Shown here: positions 1-6,800 of the stretch, piece by piece
Position numbering within the stretch: position 1 is the first letter of the stretch
How the letters are laid out: every line of letters starts with the position of its first letter
Source: Crocinitomix sp.
GTDB lineage: Bacteria > Bacteroidota > Bacteroidia > Flavobacteriales_D > Crocinitomicaceae
Assembly: GCA_015662905.1 (NCBI GenBank)
Contig: DQTE01000088.1
Span: forward strand, 1 to 38,700
DNA length: 38,700 nucleotides
Reading direction: 5' to 3'
Notes under the pieces: generated by a model
What the model was told of the DNA's origin: nothing
What the model saw: only the letters and a program-made list of their open reading frames with translations
The model's database searches: none
Program-made: the position numbers and the translations under genes

Positions 1-94
1 CCCACTCTTGTAAACCTGCTATTGTATTTTTTACATTAGGGTACATTCTCACAGCCATGATATAATTAAGTTTTTCACTTTCTAAATAACTCAT
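1..94 (-). CDS. 5' fragment of an unknown gene (runs off the window)
   Basis: An open frame starts with ATG at 94-92 and stays open for 31 codons to the window edge, beginning MSYLESEKLNYIM. There is no stop. No signal peptide is visible and I do not recognise the family. The next gene (220-987) is on the same strand, upstream of it, with about 125 bases between them. That gap contains no perfect TAnnTTTG box on the minus strand. The rest of the gene must lie outside this window, so nothing can be said about its function. Confidence 0.45.
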   Translation of the reverse strand, partial: MSYLESEKLNYIMAVRMYPNVKNTIAGLQEW

Positions 95-219
95 TTTATC
101 ATTCAAACTAAAATAACTTTTTTACATCAATGACAGTCATCATTAAAAGGGTGTTATCTTTACCAAACTACAATAACATACTATTTCTAAAAGTATTAGC
201 CGAAAAAAACAAAGTAAAT

Positions 220-987
220 TCAAATATATCCTACTAACCAATAGGTTAAGTAACCAATCCACTCATGAATTAGCTTATTCCAATCATTTAAAACCGACTC
301 ATTAGGAATGAAATATTGGTCAAAATAATACCCTCTATTTTTCCCTGTATAATGGTCGGTAGAAAAAACACCGAAATTTTTAAAGCCTACTTTTTCAAAG
401 CAAGCTTTTGAACGTTTCATGTGCAAAGCTGAGGTTACTAACAAAACCTTTTCTTGTTTGGGTGTTTGATCTAAAATCTTTTTTGTTTCTATCGCATTTT
501 GATAGGTGTTTTTAGATTTAGACTCTACTATAATATCATTCTCAGGAATACATTCATCTATTAAAATTTGTTTGAATTGTTCTGCCTCTCTTAAACCTTT
601 ATCAACTAAAAATCCACTGTCACCAGATATTAATATTTTATCTACTTTACCTAAATGATACAAATGGATTGCCTGCCAAATTCTATCCCCACCCCTTCTA
701 ATACTTATTCTTTCTAAATCTGTATTATATTCTGCCATCCCCCCTAAAACAACCGCTACATCATATTTACCTACCTCTTTAATAGGCGTCCCTTTATCTT
801 CCCACAACCTTGTAAACTCTAAAAAAATAACATTATTAGTAAAGAATAAAAGCAAAACAATACCAATTTTAAAAAATCGCTTTTTCCTATTCACATTTTT
901 AGTAACAAATGAAAAAATAAAAAAGAATAAAATCCAATTGAACGGATTTATAAAATAAGAAAGTATTTTGGATAAAATAAAAAACAT
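220..987 (-). CDS. YdcF/SanA-family (DUF218) membrane-anchored protein
   Basis: This is a DUF218 (YdcF/ElyC/SanA-like) protein. Family members are linked to envelope barrier function and peptidoglycan or lipid-carrier metabolism, but their reaction is mostly unknown. The N-terminus carries two hydrophobic segments separated by a basic NRKKR stretch, so the domain should face the periplasm. Family signatures are visible: AVVLGG, GGDRIWQA followed by ILISGDSG, ESKSKNTYQNA, and LLVTSALHMKRS. The frame opens at 1026, but I prefer the ATG at 987-985 (MFFILSKILSYF). The longer start lies 8 bases from the divergent mscS start and would add a second hydrophobic stretch. The gene is monocistronic as far as visible. 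Confidence is high for the family and low for the exact role. Confidence 0.8.
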   Translation of the reverse strand: MFFILSKILSYFINPFNWILFFFIFSFVTKNVNRKKRFFKIGIVLLLFFTNNVIFLEFTRLWEDKGTPIKEVGKYDVAVVLGGMAEYNTDLERISIRRGGDRIWQAIHLYHLGKVDKILISGDSGFLVDKGLREAEQFKQILIDECIPENDIIVESKSKNTYQNAIETKKILDQTPKQEKVLLVTSALHMKRSKACFEKVGFKNFGVFSTDHYTGKNRGYYFDQYFIPNESVLNDWNKLIHEWIGYLTYWLVGYI

Positions 988-1001
988 AATTGTTAACTTT
1001 A
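968..1001 (+). promoter_or_regulatory. Candidate promoter for the mscS-like gene
   Basis: TTG at 968-970 is followed after 23 bases by TAACTTTA at 994-1001. That is one mismatch from the Bacteroidota -7 consensus TAnnTTTG, with a spacing at the long end of the accepted range. The channel ATG is at 1034. The element overlaps the start region of the divergent YdcF gene, which is another reason to favour the shorter YdcF start. Confidence 0.35.
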
Positions 1002-1033
1002 GCACAATATTAATTAAATAAAACAAAATAATT

Positions 1034-1891
1034 ATGCCTAAAACAACAAAAGATATCGAACAATACTCTTCTAACTATGTTGACTATGCTAATCTTGACT
1101 TCTGGATTGACAAATCCGTAGAATGGGGAACTAAATTACTAATAGCTGCTGCCATATTGGTTATAGGAATGATGATTGCGAATAAAATTGCAAGAATTAT
1201 ACAAAAAGCACTTAATAAAAAGAAATTTGACAAATCACTAACCACTTTTTTATCAAGTTTAGTTACGGTTTCTTTAAAAATTTTGGTTGTCATTACAGCA
1301 TTAGGACAGCTTGGTGTTGAAATGACTTCTTTTATTGCTTTAATAGGTGCTGCGGGATTAGCAATTGGAATGGCTTTTTCTGGTACATTAGGAAATTTTG
1401 CAGGTGGAGTAATGATATTAATTTTTAGACCATACAAAGTAGGCGATTATATTTCTGCTCAAGGTGAAGAAGGAATTGTAAAAGATATACAGATTTTTAA
1501 CACCATTATTTTAACGTTAGACAACAAAACAATTATTGTTCCAAACGGTGCTATGGCAAATGGAAATATGACTAATTTTACAATGCAAGAAAAGAGAAGA
1601 GTTGATTTTACTGTTGGTATTGCTTATGGTGATGACTACGAAAAAGCAAAATCTATTTTAGAAAAATTTATTGCTGAAGATGATAAAATTTTACAAAATG
1701 AAGATAACTTTATTGGTTTAGTGGAGTTGGCTGATAGTTCTGTAAATATTGCACTGAGAGTTTGGTGTAAAACTGATGATTACTGGGATGTTTATTTTAA
1801 AATGAATGAGCGTATTTACAAAGAATTTGAACAAGTAGGTTTGAATATACCATTTCCTCAGCTTGATGTACATATTAATAATAAGAATTAA
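1034..1891 (+). CDS. Small-conductance mechanosensitive channel, MscS family
   Basis: This is an inner-membrane MscS-type channel that releases solutes on hypo-osmotic shock. The 285-residue length and layout match E. coli MscS (286). A short N-terminal tail is followed by three transmembrane helices. The third is the Gly/Ala-rich pore helix (GAAGLAIGMAFSGTLGNFAGG, about residues 105-125) and leads into FRPYKVGDYI at the start of the beta domain. VPNGAMANGNMTNFT is the family's beta-domain loop, and IPFPQLDVH closes the C-terminal alpha/beta domain. The gene has its own candidate promoter and is divergent from the YdcF gene. I see no convincing terminator in the 169 bases that separate it from the converging DUF2461 gene. 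Confidence 0.93.
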   Translation: MPKTTKDIEQYSSNYVDYANLDFWIDKSVEWGTKLLIAAAILVIGMMIANKIARIIQKALNKKKFDKSLTTFLSSLVTVSLKILVVITALGQLGVEMTSFIALIGAAGLAIGMAFSGTLGNFAGGVMILIFRPYKVGDYISAQGEEGIVKDIQIFNTIILTLDNKTIIVPNGAMANGNMTNFTMQEKRRVDFTVGIAYGDDYEKAKSILEKFIAEDDKILQNEDNFIGLVELADSSVNIALRVWCKTDDYWDVYFKMNERIYKEFEQVGLNIPFPQLDVHINNKN

Positions 1892-2060
1892 TACGAAACA
1901 AGATTGATGCTCGATAAAAGGCAAAGACCGTTCGTTTTGCTATCTGACATAAGACAGAATACTTGTCAATTTATTATTTTATAAATTCTTTTAACTGAAC
2001 TCTCAAATACAAAAACATAAGTTTTTTTTTCTGAAGGTAGTCATTGTTAATATAGAAAAT

Positions 2061-2744
2061 TTAAACAATTATTTCTCCATTTTCATTAGTGGTAAGTGCT
2101 TCACTCATAAAGTTAAAAAATGGTCGCATTGCTTTAAAAGTATTGTCAATCATTAAAGCAAAATCTTTACTCAAGACTTCTTCATCTGTAAAAGGTTTTA
2201 CGAGTAAAAATTGTTTATATCTTAATAAATCTATATACTTATGATTTTTATCAAAACCTTTGGGTGCTGTTTTTAGTTTTTTTCCTTTTAGTTCTCCAAA
2301 ATTTGTTTTAAATTCTTTTGAGTTGATAATTTGTAATAATTCATCACCAAATTCAAGAATATTTGTTCTAATTTTTTTTAAATCTTTTGAATTAGGGTTC
2401 CAAAAACCTCCACCAACAAAAGAAAGTTTAGGCTCAATATGAAAGTAATACCCACCTCTTAAAAGTTTTGTAGCTCTTTTATAGTATCCTCCCCAATGTA
2501 TTTTATATGGCGTTTTATCTTTAGAAAATCTAACATCTCTATATATTCTATAAACTGATTTTTTACCAGATACAGTTTCAATATTATCGTGTTGGTTAAG
2601 GCGTTTTAAAACGTCATCTGCAAAATGTATGATATCATTTCTATTTTGTTCATACAAATGTTTGTTTGCTGAAAACCAGTCTCGGTTATTGTTTTTTTTT
2701 AAATCTTTTAAAAAAATTAGATTTTGTTTATTGAGGGTGCTCAT
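2061..2744 (-). CDS. DUF2461 (TIGR02453) family protein
   Basis: This 227-residue soluble protein has no signal peptide. It carries the hallmarks of the DUF2461/TIGR02453 family: an N-terminal FLKDLKKNNNRDWFSANK block and a central VYRIYRDVRFSKDKTPYK block, followed by GGYYFHIEPK and GGGFWNP. The family is common in Bacteroidota and its biochemical role is unknown. The ATG (2744-2742) lies inside the end of the upstream apbE gene, a 17-base overlap, so the two are very likely co-transcribed and translationally coupled. Whether that link reflects shared function is open. The family call is firm and no function is proposed. Confidence 0.85.
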   Translation of the reverse strand: MSTLNKQNLIFLKDLKKNNNRDWFSANKHLYEQNRNDIIHFADDVLKRLNQHDNIETVSGKKSVYRIYRDVRFSKDKTPYKIHWGGYYKRATKLLRGGYYFHIEPKLSFVGGGFWNPNSKDLKKIRTNILEFGDELLQIINSKEFKTNFGELKGKKLKTAPKGFDKNHKYIDLLRYKQFLLVKPFTDEEVLSKDFALMIDNTFKAMRPFFNFMSEALTTNENGEIIV

Positions 2745-3837
2745 CTTTTAATATTATTGTTCTAAACCCTTTAGATTGGTATGTTTCAATTCTCCCTTTA
2801 GTATTATAAAAAATTAAATAGACTTCAATATCATCTATTTTTTTTGATTTGATAAACTTTACAGTTTTTTCTACTCCCATAACCATGAAAGCTGTTGCGA
2901 GTCCGTCTGCTAAGGCACAATTATTGGCAACTACCGTTGCGCTTAATAATGAATGTTTAACTGGATAACCTATTTTTGGATTTAACGTATGTGAATATTT
3001 GATGCCATCTTTTTCATAGAATTTACGGTAAGAACCTGATGTAGCAACAGCTTTGTTGTTCAAAGAGATGATTTCTTGTATTTCTCTTGTTTGTGCATTT
3101 GATTTTTCAATAGGTTTATCAATTCCTATTCGCCAATAATGTCCTTCTGAATTTTTACCTTTAACTCTAATTTCTCCACCAATTTCTACGAAATAATTTT
3201 TTGCATTTCTTTTGTCTAACTCTTCACAAATCACATCTACAGACAAGCCCTGAGCTATGGCGTTAAAATCTAATTTTGCTTGAGGTGTGTTTTTTATAAT
3301 AAAAGAATTTTCAAGGGTGGAATCAGGTTGATAAGGTTTAAACGTAAAATGGTGGCCGTCATTGAACCCTATTAATTTTAACAAAGAATCAACTGTTGAG
3401 GAATCAGGAACATTTTGAATATCTTCCATAAACCCCCAACCTTTTACTAACGGATATACAGTTGGGTCAAAAGCGCCATTGGTTAGTTCATAAATGTATT
3501 GCGATTGTTTAAGACATCTGTTAAAAAAGTTAAGTGAGTCTCTATAGGTAAATGTACCTGCGGGTGCATTGTTTAGTTGGCTCAAAATAGATTGAGGAAT
3601 ATATGAACTCAAAGCCAGGTCAAACTGGTGAAGTAATTGGTCTATTTCATCATGGGTAATTTTAATGTTGTCATTAACAATAATGGAATAGGTTGTACCT
3701 TGTGTGTTTCCGTATAATTGTAGGGGATTTATAGAAGTTTCTTGTGTTTTAATTTGTTCTGTTTGCTTATTTTGATTAGAAGAATTGCAAGCAATCATAA
3801 AAATTATTGTAAGGACTAACCAAATATTTTTTTTCAT
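2728..3837 (-). CDS. apbE: FAD:protein FMN transferase, ApbE-family lipoprotein
   Basis: ApbE attaches FMN from FAD to Thr/Ser of exported or membrane flavoproteins such as NqrB/C and RnfG/D. The N-terminus is a lipoprotein signal with lipobox FMIAC, lipidated Cys at residue 17. ApbE motifs follow in order: NTQGTTYSI near residue 45, GAFDPTVYPLVKGWGF, LDFNAIAQGLSVD, VEIGGEIRVKG, SGSYRKF then HTLNPKIGYPV, and ADGLATAFMVMG. In the last, the Asp and Thr of the family's metal-binding DxxxT are present. The length (369) is normal. The gene lies 55 bases downstream of the giant repeat gene and overlaps the DUF2461 gene. No flavoprotein target is encoded nearby, so its substrate probably lies elsewhere. 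Confidence 0.93.
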   Translation of the reverse strand: MKKNIWLVLTIIFMIACNSSNQNKQTEQIKTQETSINPLQLYGNTQGTTYSIIVNDNIKITHDEIDQLLHQFDLALSSYIPQSILSQLNNAPAGTFTYRDSLNFFNRCLKQSQYIYELTNGAFDPTVYPLVKGWGFMEDIQNVPDSSTVDSLLKLIGFNDGHHFTFKPYQPDSTLENSFIIKNTPQAKLDFNAIAQGLSVDVICEELDKRNAKNYFVEIGGEIRVKGKNSEGHYWRIGIDKPIEKSNAQTREIQEIISLNNKAVATSGSYRKFYEKDGIKYSHTLNPKIGYPVKHSLLSATVVANNCALADGLATAFMVMGVEKTVKFIKSKKIDDIEVYLIFYNTKGRIETYQSKGFRTIILKDEHPQ

Positions 3838-3892
3838 TTTATTTTGACTGTATTAATTGGACAGAAATTATGTTTTTTTGAAACTTTTATCA

Positions 3893-6800
3893 TTAATTGC
3901 GGACTAAATCAGCATTTTCGGTTTCTTGATTCCATTGAGCTTCCGTTATGGGTTCTCCATCTTTTGTATATGTTGTTGCGTATCTTGTTTTTGTTTTTTC
4001 ATACACAAATCCTTGTCCTTGTATTACAACGATTCGTCTAACGGTAAATGATTGTAACAGTCCTCTACTGTCTTTATCTTGGTATATTTCTTCAGTTACA
4101 CCTTCAGGGTATTTTTTACCAATTTCATTTTTAACATAAACCTTCTCTTTTGGCGTATCAACTTCTTCTTTCATGTGGGTTAAGTAGTTTTCTGTTGCAT
4201 TAACTTTTTCTTGATTTTTTTCTGTTTCAATAGTTTGTTTATCTTTTAAATTTTGTGCAGTTTCATTTACTTTATCTTGATTTTTAACCGTAGATTCATT
4301 TCCTTTTCTATGTTCATCAGCATTTTTATCTTTCATATTTTCCACGTATTCTTTTGTAGAATAAGAATCGTCTTGATTTACACTGTTTAAATCAGATTGT
4401 GTGGTATGTATTTCATCTTGTATTTTTACCACTTCTTCTTCATACCCTTGTCTCTCCTGCTCTTTTTGGGAAAATATTTCTGATTGTTCTTCAATATTAC
4501 TATCAACATGATCTTTGGTCGTATTGGTTGAAGCATCTTGTTCTATCACATAGTTTTCTTGAGTTCTACTTATTTCTTCTTCAATTTGTACTTTTTTAAC
4601 CTCCATTTTTTGGCGTGGCACATCATTAGCCATATTATTTATGACAATTTCATCTTGAATATGGTCTGTGTATGTTTTAGTGTCATAATTGATGTCAAGT
4701 TGTTTATTTTGCATTTCAGTAGAATAAGCGGTGTTGGTTTCTTCAATTTCAATGACTTTATCTTCCATTGATTGTCTATCTAAATCTGCACCTACCATAT
4801 AGTTACGTTGCCCATCTTTCATCACAACAATTTCTGCTTGAGTTTGGTAATTATAATCTTCTTGTTGCCATGCATTTTTAGTGTTTTCATTAAGATTAAG
4901 GATTTTCATATCTATCACATAAACCTCCATATTTTTTCTATCTACATCCATGTTTGGATCGGCTGTTACGTGTTTTTCTTTTTCATTTTCAACATAATTT
5001 TTGGTACTATACACTTGACTGTATTGGGCATTAGAATTTTGCTGATTTTCGGTATTTACCTCTGTTTGAATACTTACTACCTCTGCCTCATATTCTTGCC
5101 GTTCTACTTCTGCGTTGTATTCAACTTCAGATATTTCATCTGTTAGGCTTGTAATAACATCTTTTTGTCTAAATATTACATGCTCATTATAAATTGCTTC
5201 CTCCCTTTGTGTTCCCACATATTCCTCTGTCATGGTAATTACAGCTTTTTCGGATTTTTCACGTCCAATTTCACCTTCGTAAGCTTGTTCTCTTACATCA
5301 ACTTCCATTTGGTCAGTTGTTTCTTTTGCCAAAACAGTGGCATTTTCTTCTTTTTCTGCCCAGTCATGTTTAAAATTCATTACCTCATCTTTGTGTTCTA
5401 CTACTGCATTAGACGAATTATACTCTCTTTGATCTTGGTCATCCATTAGCATTTTTTCCATATCTTGTTCTGACAATCCAACCACTTTTTCGCCTAGGTT
5501 TCTCATCTCTGTTTTTTTAGCTTTAGGGGGATGTAGAATAGCATTAATTTTTGTTATTTGAGCATTTGGGTAAGAATTATCCCAAGTAGGCTGAAATCTT
5601 ATAGCACGTTCATATAATTCTTTTGATTTTTTATAATTAGCTTTGGAAAAGTACTCATCAGCCTTTATTATCATTTTATTATATTGTTCTTTATTAAACC
5701 CACCTAGTTTTGAATCAATTTTTGCAATTTGGTCTTTAGGGTATGCGTCATTTTTGACTTCATAAGCTTTTTGATATATAGGTCTTGCCTCTTTCCATTT
5801 TTGAGTTTCAAATAAGTTATCAGCTTTTTGTATCAGTGTTTGATATTCTTGCTCTAACTTTTGGTCTTTTAAAATCTGTTTAATCTCATCTATTCTTCTA
5901 GGTGGAATTGGATCACTACTATTCATTCCTTTTGCCCTTTCGAATAAACTCAAAGCTTTTTCATAATTTCCTTTGTCAAAATATTCTTGTGCTTTATCAA
6001 TAAGTTTTTGATAAGCGGTATTAATTTCATTACTCGATTCACTTTTCATCTTACTCTCACACAATACTATTCTATCTCTCGGGTGTTGTTCTGACGGAAA
6101 GTATCCTAACGCATCTTCATATTTAGCTTTTGCATCACTCCATTTTTTATTATCAAATAAGGCATCTGCTTCTGCTACTAATTGTTCATATTTTTGTCTT
6201 TTCTCTGCCTTTTGTTTCTCATCAGCCAAAGCTGAATTAATTTCATCAATTTTTTTTATTACGTATTTATCTGTTGGTTTGATGTTTTGTGCTTGTAAGT
6301 ATTTTTCTAAGGCTTGTTTATATGAATTAGCGTAAAATAAATTATCAGCCGATTTAACCAAATCTTTGTAGGCTTGTTCTTTCTTACTCTCCTCATCAAC
6401 TTTTTGATTTTCATTATTTTTAATCTCTTGAATTTCTTTTAACTTGTCTTTTGGATATTGTTCATTTTCTTTTACTGATAAAGCTTTGTTATAGTATTGT
6501 ATGGCTTGGTCATAGGCTTTATTTGTAAAATAGCCATCAGCTTTATCTGTATAGGTTTTATATTCTTCATCTTTTTCTATAGCTTTTAACTCTGCAATTT
6601 TTTGCTGTGCTTTTTTTATTTGTTCATCAGGATAGGTTTTAGAATCATCAATTGATTTAGCTTGATTATAGTATTCAATGGCTTGCAACCAATCTTCACT
6701 GTTAAATTTAGCATCTGCCAACTGTATTTTGGCTTTATAGTTTTCTTCTTTAGATTTTTTTGAATTGATTTCGTCAATTTTTGTTTGTATTTCACCAATT

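Noticed and set aside
155-162. Plus-strand TATCTTTA box
   Set aside because: It points into the end of a convergent gene with no plus-strand ORF behind it and lacks a -33 TTG; probably chance.
1084-1437. 117-residue minus-strand ORF inside mscS
   Set aside because: It is fully antisense to a gene with clear MscS motifs, and its composition is that of a mirrored membrane protein.
4399-5449. Plus-strand ORFs of 66-112 residues antisense to the giant repeat gene, rich in Phe/Ile/Leu
   Set aside because: Mirroring Lys/Glu/Asn-rich codons yields Phe/Leu/Ile-rich frames; there is no promoter box and no conserved motif.
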